From NCBI GenBank assembly GCA_963989245.1, contig OZ022349.1, forward strand, positions 34,031,616 to 34,095,615: a DNA stretch of 64,000 nt, given 5' to 3'. Positions 8,766 to 18,049 of this stretch are shown piece after piece. Within the stretch, counting starts at the first letter, position 1. The number at the start of each line of letters is the position of its first letter. The DNA comes from Nansenia antarctica (taxonomy: Eukaryota; Chordata; Actinopteri; Argentiniformes; Microstomatidae). The notes under the pieces are model-generated. The model worked only from the letters and a program-made list of their open reading frames with translations, was not told the DNA's origin and made no database searches. The position numbers were made by a program, and so were the translations under genes.

Positions 8766-10364
8766 TTATACATCACCCCGAGGGGTATGGGTCCTCCTCC
8801 TCAAGAATTCCGTCAGTCTCCATAGCTTTTGCAGCCTCCTCCCTTTCCATCTGGGTTGCCCACGTAGGGCTTGAGACAGGGGCTCCGGCATCCTCAGAAC
8901 CGCCTGAGGCCCCCCTCTCTCCCCCAGATCCTCTCCACCTTCCCCCCGGGCAGGGGGACCAGCGATCAGAAATTGCACATGACTCACTCGCGGCGGGTCA
9001 TAATGACTCACTCGCTTAGGTCCCCCACCCGGGCTCTCCTCACTGCTCCCACTGCGGCTCCTGCTGCGGCTCCTGCTGCGGCCCCTGTCCGCTTTCCTCT
9101 CCCTGTCCTTCTCCTTCTTCCGCTGCCTCTTCCGCTGCTTCCCGGGGGTCGACTCCTGCTGCGTGCCCCCCAGAGGTGTCACGAACTCCTGGGGCGGGTC
9201 TTCTTCCCCCAGGAGCGCATTCAGCTCCCTCTCCAGGGCATCCAGGGTCTGTTTCCCCCGGGCCGCACTCAGCTTCCTCTCCAGGGCCTCCAGGGCCTCC
9301 AGGGCCTCACCCACCTCAGGGCCTGCTACCGGAGGTTGGTTCTCCGGGTCCTTCAGTCTGGGGGGGCGGGGGGGGGAGGAGGGGGGGGGGAGGGGGAGGA
9401 GGGGGGGGGGAGGGGGGGGGGGAGGGGGGGGGGAGGCGGGGGGGGGAGGCGGGGGGGGGAGGAAGGGGGGGAGGGGGGGGGGGAAGGGACGGGTGCGGGG
9501 GGGGGGGGGACGGGTGCGGGGGGTGGGTTTGGGGGCGGGGGGGGTTGTGGGGGTGGAGGTGATGGGGGCGCCTCCGCTCGGTGCTCCTCCGGCTCCTTGG
9601 TCCCTCGGCTTAGCCCCCCCTGCTGCATCGGCGTAGGATTTCGACTTAGGGCGGGTTGGGCAGTCCCTGAACAAGTGTCCTCTCAGGCCACAACTGTGGC
9701 ATTCCCTGGGCTGGGTGCAGTCTTTTGCCACGTGGTCCTTGGCGTTGCAGTTCCTGCACCTCATCCCAGGGCAGTCCCCCTGCCCGTGACCCGTCTGCAT
9801 ACACTTTTTGCAGAAGGGGGCCTGCCGGGCATAGTACAGGTTGCCCCTGTCCGCCCCCAGCGAGAAAAGTGCCGGGGGGTGTGCGTAGCCGTCGAAGCCT
9901 CCCTCTTCTGGCCGTAGGAGCACCTGGTACTGACGAGTGTTGGTCCATATCCCTCGGGCGTCCCTGATGTGGCGTGCCCCCGACGTGACCTTGCAGTAGC
10001 GGCTCAGGAACCCCTCCACAGCTTCATCCTTCACATAAGCGTTGAACATGGTCACCGTCATGACCCTGAAATTATTTTTCCCCATGTCTGTCACCCTGTA
10101 GAGCGACAGAGGCATGGTCTCGGCCCCGACGGTAACCATGTCCATCACCCTTCTGATCATGGCCGCCGAGTGAAAAGTCACGTCGAAGGCATTCTCCCGC
10201 CTATTGCCCTGGAGGCAAAAGATTTCCGGGACCGTCAGTTTCAGTTGCCCCAGCAACACCACCCGGGTGAAGGTATCCCTCAGCTGGATGTCCTCTGTCT
10301 GGTCTCTCCATGCAAAACGAATTACATTAAACATTCCGGCCTTTGGGCCCGACTCTTTGTCCAT
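8766..10364 (-). CDS. Family A ORF1 (gag-like nucleic-acid-binding protein), copy 1
   Basis: This ORF1 protein is expected to coat the element RNA in the ribonucleoprotein. I start at the ATG encoding MDKESGPKAG at 10364; an eight-residue extension would need a TTG start. A conserved N-terminal region of about 180 residues is followed by three CX2CX4HX4C knuckles at about 185-198, 203-216 and 222-235. After these come a long proline tract encoded by C-rich DNA (9360-9560), two EALEALER-type helical segments and an Arg/Ser-rich stretch. Compared with the copies ending at 53682 and 62729, one G is missing near 8880, so the last 40 or so residues are read in another frame (ending PRGDV rather than PYPSG). 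It is the only A copy in view whose knuckles and C-terminal half share one open frame. Confidence 0.82.
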   Translation of the reverse strand: MDKESGPKAGMFNVIRFAWRDQTEDIQLRDTFTRVVLLGQLKLTVPEIFCLQGNRRENAFDVTFHSAAMIRRVMDMVTVGAETMPLSLYRVTDMGKNNFRVMTVTMFNAYVKDEAVEGFLSRYCKVTSGARHIRDARGIWTNTRQYQVLLRPEEGGFDGYAHPPALFSLGADRGNLYYARQAPFCKKCMQTGHGQGDCPGMRCRNCNAKDHVAKDCTQPRECHSCGLRGHLFRDCPTRPKSKSYADAAGGAKPRDQGAGGAPSGGAPITSTPTTPPAPKPTPRTRPPPPRTRPFPPPLPPFLPPPPPPPASPPPPPPPPPPLLPLPPPSSPPRPPRLKDPENQPPVAGPEVGEALEALEALERKLSAARGKQTLDALERELNALLGEEDPPQEFVTPLGGTQQESTPGKQRKRQRKKEKDRERKADRGRSRSRSRSRSGSSEESPGGGPKRVSHYDPPRVSHVQFLIAGPPARGEGGEDLGERGGPQAVLRMPEPLSQALRGQPRWKGRRLQKLWRLTEFLRRRTHTPRGDV

Positions 10365-10434
10365 TTTCTGCTTTCCCGGCAGAATCAAGATACAACACTT
10401 GATTATTGCCTTTGCAAGTTAAAGAACTCTGCTC

Positions 10435-10448
10435 ACTGATAAGAACAG
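10435..10448 (-). repeat. U2 target-site duplication between A copy 1 and a B stub
   Basis: CTGTTCTTATCAGT on the minus strand, identical to U2 nt 40-53 and to the other end of element A at 5059-5072. It is all that is left of U2 between the two elements. Confidence 0.92.
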
Positions 10449-11482
10449 GTGTTTTTTATTGGTTTTTATAAAAACACAACACCGTATATACAATCAATTA
10501 ATCAAACAATCAGACATTTAAGACATTACATTCAACAACAACCAACATTAAACTAACTAAAGTGCTCAGTGTTCAGTGTATTGTCCAGTGTAGTGTAATG
10601 TTCAGTGTTCAGTGTTCAGTGTCCAGGTTCCAGTGTCGGTAGGAGGCAGGGGTAAAAAAACCTGTTCGCTGTGCATCCGGGAAAAAAATTCCCCTGCAGC
10701 CCTCTAGTTGTAGAGCGACTACTATCCAGTTTGCCCACCAGTGCAAAGCCGTGGCTCCCCCACCTCCCTCCCCCGAGGGACCCCACACACCCGACTCACC
10801 CGACCCGCCCCACCACCGGCGCATCCGGCCCAGCCCACCAGGCTCAGACTCCTGTAGCCCTTCACGAGGCTAGCCGGACCAGGCGCCCCAGCGGCGGAGC
10901 AGATCGAGCACGCAGGCCGACCGGAGGCCCCTGAGGAGAGGCCCAGAGAGCTCGGCGCATGGCAGGCAAGCAGAGGCGAAAAACCTGTACACAGCTTATC
11001 CAGGGAAAAAGCTCCCTGGCTCTTCTCAGCTTGTTCCGGGCTGGGGGTTGGGGGTTGGCGGGTAGGGGACTGGGCCTGTAGCTGGGGGCCTGGAGTAGGG
11101 GGGGGGGGGCCCGGAACAGGGGGTTTGGGGTCGCTGAGTTGGAACCTGGGGTTGGTGCTGGGGTGACGTGGTGGTTCCCGCCGGTCTCTGCTCCTGGGTC
11201 TGGAAGCCTGGGTAGGTGTCAGAGCTGGATATGACATGTACCTGAAAAGATACAGGAGTGAGAGAAGGGAGGTGTGCATGGTTTGTGTAGTGTGCATTTT
11301 GGTGTCAGGCGGGTGATCTGTACTTCCCTGTGACCCAGTGGTGTTGGTCATCCTGGTGCTGGTGGTGCTGGCAGAGACGGCTGGTTCGGCTGTGGGTTGT
11401 GTGTGGTGATATTTTCCCTGTTGGTGTTGTGCGCTGCTCCTCTCCTGGTCCTTGTGATGGTGATACTGCTGACAAGGGCTTC
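10449..11482 (-). mobile_element. Family B 3' stub (5'-truncated, 3' UTR only) with a precise 64-nt GT-AG deletion
   Basis: It matches the 3' UTR of the full B copies, from the terminal AATAAAAAACACC up to about ctgacaagggctt, where it is truncated. There is no coding sequence. Both ends carry CTGTTCTTATCAGT (10435-10448 and 11483-11496), as expected for an independent target-primed insertion. At 11413/11414 it lacks the 64 nt that occupy 12463-12526 in the full copy. On the sense strand that segment begins GTTTAC and ends CACCAG, with a pyrimidine-rich stretch before the AG. Confidence 0.88.
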
Positions 11483-11496
11483 ACTGATAAGAACAG
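11483..11496 (-). repeat. U2 target-site duplication between B stub and full B copy 1
   Basis: A second 14-nt copy of U2 nt 40-53 (CTGTTCTTATCAGT on minus). Together with 10435-10448 and 5059-5072 it makes three copies of the same half-target inside one U2 gene. Confidence 0.92.
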
Positions 11497-11614
11497 GTGT
11501 TTTTTATTGGTTTTTATAAAAACGCAACACCGTGTATACAATCAATTAATCAAACAATCAGACATTTAAGACATTACATTCAACAACAACCAACATTAAA
11601 CTAACTAAAGTGCT

Positions 11615-11690
11615 CAGTGTTCAGTGTATTGTCCAGTGTAGTGTAATGTTCAGTGTTCAGTGTTCAGTGTCCAGGTTCCAGTGTCGGTAG
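11615..11690 (-). repeat. 7-bp tandem repeat in the family B 3' UTR
   Basis: Imperfect repeats of cagtgtt (with variants cagtgta, cagtgtc) close to the 3' end of the element. The same block is at 10567-10640, 21430-21500, 32450-32520, 39133-39200 and 56410-56480. It could be a structured 3' recognition element for the reverse transcriptase, but that is a guess. Confidence 0.6.
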
Positions 11691-12698
11691 GAGGCAGGGG
11701 TAAAAAACCTGTTCGCTGTGCATCCGGGAAAAAAATTCCCCTGCAGCCCTCTAGTTGTAGAGCGACTACTATCCAGTTTGCCCACCAGTGCAAAGCCGTG
11801 GCTCCCCCACCTCCCTCCCCCGAGGGACCCCACACACCCGACTCACCCGACCCGCCCCACCACCGGCGCATCCGGCCCAGCCCACCAGGCTCAGACTCCT
11901 GTAGCCCTTCACGAGGCTAGCCGGACCAGGCGCCCCAGCGGCGGAGCAGATCGAGCACGCAGGCCGACCGGAGGCCCCTGAGGAGAGGCCCAGAGAGCTC
12001 GGCGCATGGCAGGCAAGCAGAGGCGAAAAACCTGTACACAGCTTATCCAGGGAAAAAGCTCCCTGGCTCTTCTCAGCTTGTTCCGGGCTGGGGGTTGGGG
12101 GTTGGCGGGTAGGGGACTGGGCCTGTAGCTGGGGGCCTGGAGTAGGGGGGGGGGGGGGCCCGGAACAGGGGGTTTGGGGTCGCTGAGTTGGAACCTGGGG
12201 TTGGTGCTGGGGTGACGTGGTGGTTCCCGCCGGTCTCTGCTCCTGGGTCTGGAAGCCTGGGTAGGTGTCAGAGCTGGATATGACATGTACCTGAAAAGAT
12301 ACAGGAGTGAGAGAAGGGAGGTGTGCATGGTTTGTGTAGTGTGCATTTTGGTGTCAGGCGGGTGATCTGTACTTCCCTGTGACCCAGTGGTGTTGGTCAT
12401 CCTGGTGCTGGTGGTGCTGGCAGAGACGGCTGGTTCGGCTGTGGGTTGTGTGTGGTGATATTCTGGTGAGGGTAGGAAGTGGGTCAGTGCTGTGTACATG
12501 TGTAGGTGGTGGAAGGTGCAGTAAACTTCCCTGTTGGTGTTGTGCGCTGCTCCTCTCCTGGTCCTTGTGATGGTGATACTGCTGACCAGGGCTTGTGCTG
12601 GAACGGTGGTGAAGGTGATAGTGCAGGAACTGGTGGTGTAGTGAGGTAGGCCCGGGGTGGGGGGGGGTTGGTCGATGCGGCGCGGCATGGGGGGGGGT

Positions 12699-15600
12699 TT
12701 AGAGGATGACGTCCTTCCATCTCTCCACCCCCCACACCGCTCTTGCTTGATCCGGGTTATTTTTGAAGTCAACAATAGCATGGTCCCTGAGGCAGAGGGT
12801 GATTCTCCTCCTCAGGGTTGTCAGGTGGACGCTCTGTTTCTGATAGACCCTGATGTTCCTCGTCTCCCAGAGTACCTGCTTGACGGCGCTGATGATCCTC
12901 CACTGTTGTTGTAGTTGGGGGGTTGTGCACCCCCCGGGAGGACCATACAGGATGTTCTCGCTCGTCAAGCGGGGCAGGGTCAGCAGGCTGTTTAGGGAGA
13001 CAGAGGGAACAAACAGGGCCCAGACCCGCCTGGCCACGGAGCACTCACAGAACAGGTGGTTAATGTGTTCTGTGTCCGTGCATCCGTGGGGGCATTTGTC
13101 AGTCGTTGCGATGTGCCGCCTATGCAAGAATTCCCTAGTGGGGAGACAACCATGAGCAGCCATCCAGGCAATGTCTTTTTGTTTATTGTTAGTACATTTA
13201 TGATTAATGTTTTTCCATACCTGTTTGGAGTCCACGGCTGTGCTGGCCTTGGGGTGAGTAATGGTTTCCTTCGACCTTATGAAGGTCATAATGTCTTTGT
13301 ATTTCCATGAGGCCAGCCCAGCCGCGGACAATCCTGTCTTGAAGGCAAAGTCCCTCCATATCTTGTAGACTGGAGGGGGGTCCCAGCTGTAGGGCACAGT
13401 GTGATTTATTGATGCGGTCACCCTGAGTGTCCGGAGGATGGGTGTGGCATAGTATATTTCAAAGAACCTGGCTTTCCTATCTTTGTTGTTGATGTTGTTG
13501 ATGAGGTTGGAGAGTCCCTGTGCCCTAATGATGTTTAGGATGTCTGGGACCCCTTTCCCCCCATTCTCCACTGTTTTGTACAGGGTGGTGCGTTTTAGTT
13601 TTTCCATCTGGCTCCCCCAGACAAAGGTAAACATGATCCTTTCGATGGTTTTGGATACTGCTCTGTCTGGGGGAAACACCCTGCCCAGGTAAAGGAGAAT
13701 GGGAAGAACAATAGCCTTCAGGACCAGGATCTTGCCTGTCATTGTGAGAGGCCGTGCACTCCACTCACAGATCTTCTTTTGGACCTGGCGGATGGTCTCC
13801 TTCCAGCTGCCGGAGGCTCCTCCATCTTTCTGGTAGGTGATCCCCAGCAGCTTAATGTTTTCCGTCTTTACAGGGAAGGAGGTTGCCAGGTTCTCCTGCC
13901 AGTGCTGCGACAGAAACAGCTCACACTTACCCCTATTGATCAGGGCGCCAGTGGCTGCACAGTAGTCCTCCACCACTTTCGTTGCTGTGGAAATGGAGCG
14001 ACTATCTGTGCCGACGATGGTAATGTCGTCCATGTACGCCACCACCTTGAGCCTCTCCCCCCGGGCCCCTGGTAGAGGGTAGCCCATGATGTTGGGGGAG
14101 CTCCTGATCTTCCGTAGGAACGGCTCCAGGTAGATGACGTACAGTAGAGGGGCCAAGGGGCATCCCTGCCGCACTCCAGCTTTGATGGGGAAGGGGTCTG
14201 TCAACTGGTTGTTGATCCGAACTCTGCTCGTGATGTTGTTGTAGCAGAGTTCGGTCCAGTTGAGCAGGTGCTGGGGGAAGTTCATGCCCCTCAGCACCCT
14301 CTGCAGGAAACCATGGCTAACCCTGTCAAAGGCCTTCTCCTGATCCAGGCTGAGAAGGCCTAAAGGGGACCTCCGCTCCTGGGAGTGCAGGATGAGGTCT
14401 CTCACCAGGAGCAGGTTGTCGTTGATGGACCTACCGGGGACGCTACAGGTTTGGTCAGGGGCTATAACTGAGGGGAGGAGGGTTTGAAACCGTTGGGTGA
14501 GGGCTTTTGTCATAATTTTATAGTCCACTGGGAGGAGATTGATGGGGCGCCAGTTCCGGAGGTCCTTGAGGTCCCCTTTCTTGGGGATCAGTGTGACCGT
14601 ACTCTGTCTCATTGACTCTCCAAGCCTCCCTTCCCTGTAGACGGCTTTGAAGACCTCCGCCAAGTCCTCCTTGAGGAGATCCCAGAGAGTCTTGTAGAAC
14701 TCTGCTGGGATCCCATCCGGTCCAGGGGCCTTGTGTGTATTCAAGGAGTGCACGGCCCGGGTGAGCTCCTCCGTGGTCAGCTCTGGGTTCTCACTCTCAC
14801 CACCCTCGGGGACCCGGTCCAGACCATCCAGGAAGGTGGCCATGAGAGTCTCGTCGGTTGTCTTGATGTTGTAGAGACTCTCGTAGAACTCTCTTGCCAC
14901 CCCCGGGATGTTGCCTCTGTCTGACACGGTGTCCCCATTGGTGTCGTATAGGGACAGGATAGGCTTGTGTTTTGACCGTGCCTTGCGGAAGAAGTGGCGT
15001 GTGCATTTCTCCTCCTCCTCCAGGCCCTGGAGTTTTTCCCTGAACTGTTTCTTTTGTTGTTGCTCCCGGTAGAGGGTGGCAAGGTGTTGTTTGGTCTCAG
15101 CCAGTTCTCGGGCCACATCCAGACCACCCAGTTGTAGGAGACTTAAGCGTTGGAGGGCCGCGTTGTGGTGTTGAAACCTGGCCCTCTGTTCTGCCGCTTT
15201 CCTCCTTCCGACTGACCCGAAGTAGCCCTTTGTCCTGGCCTTAACCATCTCCCACCACTCTATCGGGGAGTCGAACAGTTCTTTTAGGGTCCTCCACTCC
15301 AGGTAGCGCCTGGAGAAGGAATGCACCACTGTTGGGTCCTGAAGGATCGATGTATTCATCCTCCAGGTACCCCTACCCGCTCTTGTTTGGCCTTCCCATT
15401 CCAGGGACACTGTCAACATCCTGTGGTCCGAGAAGTGGGCCGCCTGGCTGGTCAGGGTTCCCATCCTCAGACCTGGCGAGAGCAAGAACATGTCTATCCT
15501 GGAGGAAGAATTCCCGGAGGAACTCACCCTTGTGTGTGTCGGCGGGGAGGTGCCACCGGCGTCTACCAGTTGGAAGTCGTCTATGATGGACTGAAGTTCT

Positions 15601-16085
15601 GTAGTGGATCGGTCTCTCCTGGGCCTGCTGCGGTCCTCATCCCGGAGGGCACAGTTGAAATCTCCCCCCACTAGGACTGGTGTGGGGATGAGGAGGAGAG
15701 ACCGAAGTTTCTTGAAAAGGGAGACTCTCTTGGCCACGTTGGTTGGGCCGTACACATTGATGACCCTCAGCGGCGAACCCTGGATCTCTAGGTCCAGAAC
15801 CAGGATTCGCCCGCTCTCTACAACCTCCCCCTTTTTGGTCTGCAGAAAAGGGTTGGCCACCAAAATGCCGACCCCATCAGCTCTATCAATGTTTGAGCCT
15901 GACCAGAGAGAGTCCCCCCGTGTCCATTCCTCCTCCAGGGTGGCGTCCATCTCCTTGAATGGGATGGCGCACTCCTGGAGGATATACATGTCTGACTGAT
16001 GTTGGGTGATGTACTGGTAGACGACCTCCCGTTTGTCTGGTTGCCGGAGGCTTCTGGTGTTGAGAGATGAGATTGTTATCCTCAT
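12699..16085 (-). CDS. Family B ORF2 (APE endonuclease-reverse transcriptase), copy 1
   Basis: An 1128-residue replicase. The ATG at 16085 opens MRITISSLNTRSL. The endonuclease domain has LQECAI, NVYGPTN, VGGDFN, RIDMFLL and SDH (219-221). The reverse transcriptase has NWRPINLLPVDY, LDQEKAFDRV, AGVRQGCPLA and YMDD (684-687). A C-terminal CX3CX7HX4C spans C998, C1002, H1010 and C1015, the same spacing as in L1 ORF2 proteins. It overlaps the end of ORF1 by 4 nt in a different frame, so translation probably relies on termination-reinitiation. The sequence has no disruption and appears competent. It differs from copy 2 by very few residues (e.g. DRVSHG versus DRVNHG). Confidence 0.95.
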   Translation of the reverse strand: MRITISSLNTRSLRQPDKREVVYQYITQHQSDMYILQECAIPFKEMDATLEEEWTRGDSLWSGSNIDRADGVGILVANPFLQTKKGEVVESGRILVLDLEIQGSPLRVINVYGPTNVAKRVSLFKKLRSLLLIPTPVLVGGDFNCALRDEDRSRPRRDRSTTELQSIIDDFQLVDAGGTSPPTHTRVSSSGNSSSRIDMFLLSPGLRMGTLTSQAAHFSDHRMLTVSLEWEGQTRAGRGTWRMNTSILQDPTVVHSFSRRYLEWRTLKELFDSPIEWWEMVKARTKGYFGSVGRRKAAEQRARFQHHNAALQRLSLLQLGGLDVARELAETKQHLATLYREQQQKKQFREKLQGLEEEEKCTRHFFRKARSKHKPILSLYDTNGDTVSDRGNIPGVAREFYESLYNIKTTDETLMATFLDGLDRVPEGGESENPELTTEELTRAVHSLNTHKAPGPDGIPAEFYKTLWDLLKEDLAEVFKAVYREGRLGESMRQSTVTLIPKKGDLKDLRNWRPINLLPVDYKIMTKALTQRFQTLLPSVIAPDQTCSVPGRSINDNLLLVRDLILHSQERRSPLGLLSLDQEKAFDRVSHGFLQRVLRGMNFPQHLLNWTELCYNNITSRVRINNQLTDPFPIKAGVRQGCPLAPLLYVIYLEPFLRKIRSSPNIMGYPLPGARGERLKVVAYMDDITIVGTDSRSISTATKVVEDYCAATGALINRGKCELFLSQHWQENLATSFPVKTENIKLLGITYQKDGGASGSWKETIRQVQKKICEWSARPLTMTGKILVLKAIVLPILLYLGRVFPPDRAVSKTIERIMFTFVWGSQMEKLKRTTLYKTVENGGKGVPDILNIIRAQGLSNLINNINNKDRKARFFEIYYATPILRTLRVTASINHTVPYSWDPPPVYKIWRDFAFKTGLSAAGLASWKYKDIMTFIRSKETITHPKASTAVDSKQVWKNINHKCTNNKQKDIAWMAAHGCLPTREFLHRRHIATTDKCPHGCTDTEHINHLFCECSVARRVWALFVPSVSLNSLLTLPRLTSENILYGPPGGCTTPQLQQQWRIISAVKQVLWETRNIRVYQKQSVHLTTLRRRITLCLRDHAIVDFKNNPDQARAVWGVERWKDVIL

Positions 16086-17656
16086 GGTTCTTGGATTTGG
16101 TTTGTTCCAATTTTTGCTAAACTATTGCACATGAGGTTGAGGCCCTCCAATGGGTCGTTGGGGGCCAGATAGTGTGGTACCTCCCCTTGGCTGCTCATGG
16201 TGTGGGGGTTGTCTCCCCTCTGACTGCCTGGTGGCCCCCTCATCTGTGTTGTTGATGAGGTGATTTTCGGTGGCCCGTACGGTCCGGTGAGCATGGACTG
16301 GGGGTGGCTGGTAGGCTGTGCAGGGTGAGGAGCATGTGATGACTGGAGAGAGGAAGAGGGTGGGGAGGAGGGTTTGGGGGGGGGAGCCGGCTTACCTGTA
16401 TGGCGTTGGGGTTTGGGTTCTGGAGTAGTCTTTTTGTCTGGTTTTTTCCGGATTGCCTTTTTTTGTGGTCTTTTGCGTTTTGGTTGAGCCAAGCTCCAGT
16501 CATTTTCACTGTCTGATTGGGAGGGGAGGTGGATCTGCGGTGTGCTGCTGGTGGCTATCTCAATAGAGGCCGGCTCCCCCTTCATGGTGTTTTTGCAGGG
16601 GGTGGAGGTGGCCATGGGGTTTAGGAGGGGGTGGGTGTTGAGGTTGTCTGTAGGGGGTGCTGGGACGGTTGGTTCCTCTCCTTCTCCTTCTCCGTCGCTC
16701 GAGCTCTGATCGTCCCCTCCATCGCTCGGGCGCCGGTCCTCCTCCGTCTCTCCCTTCTCTTCCTCCATGTTGGGTGTGGGTTGGGGTGTGGGTTGGGGTG
16801 GGGGTTGGGGTGGGGGTTGGGGTGGGGGTGGGGGTGTGGGTTGGGGTGGGGGTGGGGGTTGGGGTGGTGGTTGGTTGGATTTATAGCCCCGGGCTCTACT
16901 TGCATAGGAACTTGGGCAGTCACGGTAAAGATGCCCCTGTCCCCCGCACAGGTTGCAAGGTCTGGTCGTGGTGCACTCCGACGTCGGGTGGTCTTGGCGG
17001 CAGATTTTACATACCACGGCCTTGCAGGCCGCTGCCAGATGGCCCAATTGGCCGCAGTTCCTGCAGAGCTTCGGCATACCGTAGTAGTAGACGGAGCCCC
17101 TGTTGTTCCCCAGGTTGATGGTGCTGGGGATATGTTGGACTCCGCCTATCCCCTCCGGGTCCGGACGGAGTTGCACCAGCCATTTCTTGGCCCCCGTCCA
17201 CACTCCGTCTTCATCCAGGACCATCCGGGCCCCCGATTTAAGGGTGGCATGACGGTGTAGCCACACCTCAATATCATATTCCTGAATCACCTCATTGTGG
17301 AATTGAATTGTGACCACTTTTGATTCTAAATCCGTTAGTGGGTGGGCTGTAAAACGGTTAAGTGGGGGTTTGTGTTCATTAATCCTATGAAAGGTCCAGA
17401 ATTCCTCTAACAGTTGGGGGGTTTTAAAGCTAACTTCAAAACATTCATTCGGCCCAGGGGGCTTCACCAGGCAGTTTAGATCAGACGGCACAAAGCCCAT
17501 ACCTCTCTGTAGAACCGCCCTGCTGAATTCCAGGCGGGTCATCGTTGTTACTGGTCTGGCAGTCTTCTGTTGGGGGGCTCCATCCATGGCAGCCTCCTCA
17601 GTTGGGTTGAGCGTCAACCTGACGGCGTTGTAGCGCCGCATCGCTCCGGGGTTCAT
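16082..17656 (-). CDS. Family B ORF1 (gag-like nucleic-acid-binding protein), copy 1
   Basis: A 524-residue ORF1 protein, starting at an ATG (MNPGAMRRYN). The N-terminal 195 residues resemble those of family C ORF1 (MTRLEFSR versus MSRLDFSR). Three zinc knuckles follow: CX2CX4HX4C at 198-211, a shortened CX2CX3HX4C at 216-228, and CX2CX4HX4C at 234-247. Then come a Pro/Gln/Thr tract (about 262-295), an acidic Ser/Glu/Asp stretch (298-328) and a basic run KRKRPQKKAIRKK (393-405) that could be a nuclear localization signal. Role by family knowledge: RNA binding and particle formation, possibly target telomere- or gene-specific localisation. The stop TGA overlaps the ORF2 ATG. Confidence 0.92.
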   Translation of the reverse strand: MNPGAMRRYNAVRLTLNPTEEAAMDGAPQQKTARPVTTMTRLEFSRAVLQRGMGFVPSDLNCLVKPPGPNECFEVSFKTPQLLEEFWTFHRINEHKPPLNRFTAHPLTDLESKVVTIQFHNEVIQEYDIEVWLHRHATLKSGARMVLDEDGVWTGAKKWLVQLRPDPEGIGGVQHIPSTINLGNNRGSVYYYGMPKLCRNCGQLGHLAAACKAVVCKICRQDHPTSECTTTRPCNLCGGQGHLYRDCPSSYASRARGYKSNQPPPQPPPPPQPTPPPPPQPPPQPPPQPTPQPTPNMEEEKGETEEDRRPSDGGDDQSSSDGEGEGEEPTVPAPPTDNLNTHPLLNPMATSTPCKNTMKGEPASIEIATSSTPQIHLPSQSDSENDWSLAQPKRKRPQKKAIRKKPDKKTTPEPKPQRHTGKPAPPPKPSSPPSSSLQSSHAPHPAQPTSHPQSMLTGPYGPPKITSSTTQMRGPPGSQRGDNPHTMSSQGEVPHYLAPNDPLEGLNLMCNSLAKIGTNQIQEP

Positions 17657-18049
17657 CGTTGGAGTGGGGTGGGGGGGGTGGGGGATCAGGGAGGAAGGAG
17701 GGAGAGGAATAGGGTTAGGGGGAGGTTGTAGATAATTTTTTGGGGGGGGGAATAGGGTACTTGCCGTTAGGTTAGGGGTGTTGTTCCTCTCAGGTCCTCA
17801 CGGCAGATTTTGGACTCTGGCTTGGGTCTGGAACTGGGTTCCCGTCTGGGGACAAAAGAGGGACACCTGAGAGCGAGTGGGGACACCAGGTGGCCAAAGA
17901 CCTACGGTCTTGAAAGCACTCCCCTGTGTCCCTCTCGCTCCTAGCTTAGATGTTATAGTTGTCCTCCCTCCTGGTCTGGTTGGGGTCCACTGGCTCAGCT
18001 GGGTCGGCTGGTGGGTGTTGGGCCCTCTCTCACCTCTGGCGTGCTTGGG

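Larger units (their letters stand above)
5073..10434 (-). mobile_element. Family A non-LTR retrotransposon, copy 1, complete
   Basis: This is a U2-targeted element of 5.36 kb, flanked by CTGTTCTTATCAGT at both ends (5059-5072 and 10435-10448), a 14-bp target duplication of U2 nt 40-53. The 5' UTR is short (about 70 nt) and includes a U2-like 16-mer at 10388-10403. ORF1 is followed by ORF2, a 3' UTR of about 240 bp and AATAAA just before the 3' end. There is no poly(A) tail. Known biology: Keno elements of the Tx1-like L1 group insert in U2 genes. I assign the group by ORF layout and target only. Confidence 0.88.

Noticed and set aside
8871..9917. Large plus-strand open frames rich in Gly, Pro or Arg opposite family A ORF1
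   Set aside because: They are antisense to a well-supported ORF1 and come from its C-rich composition. No motifs or conserved start were found. The same holds for plus-strand frames opposite B ORF1, B ORF2 and C ORF2.
10722..11351. Open frames in the family B 3' UTR (e.g. MTNTTGSQGS..., MLLLTSKITR...)
   Set aside because: They change length and frame between copies with poly-G run length and have no recognisable domain; they are treated as untranslated.
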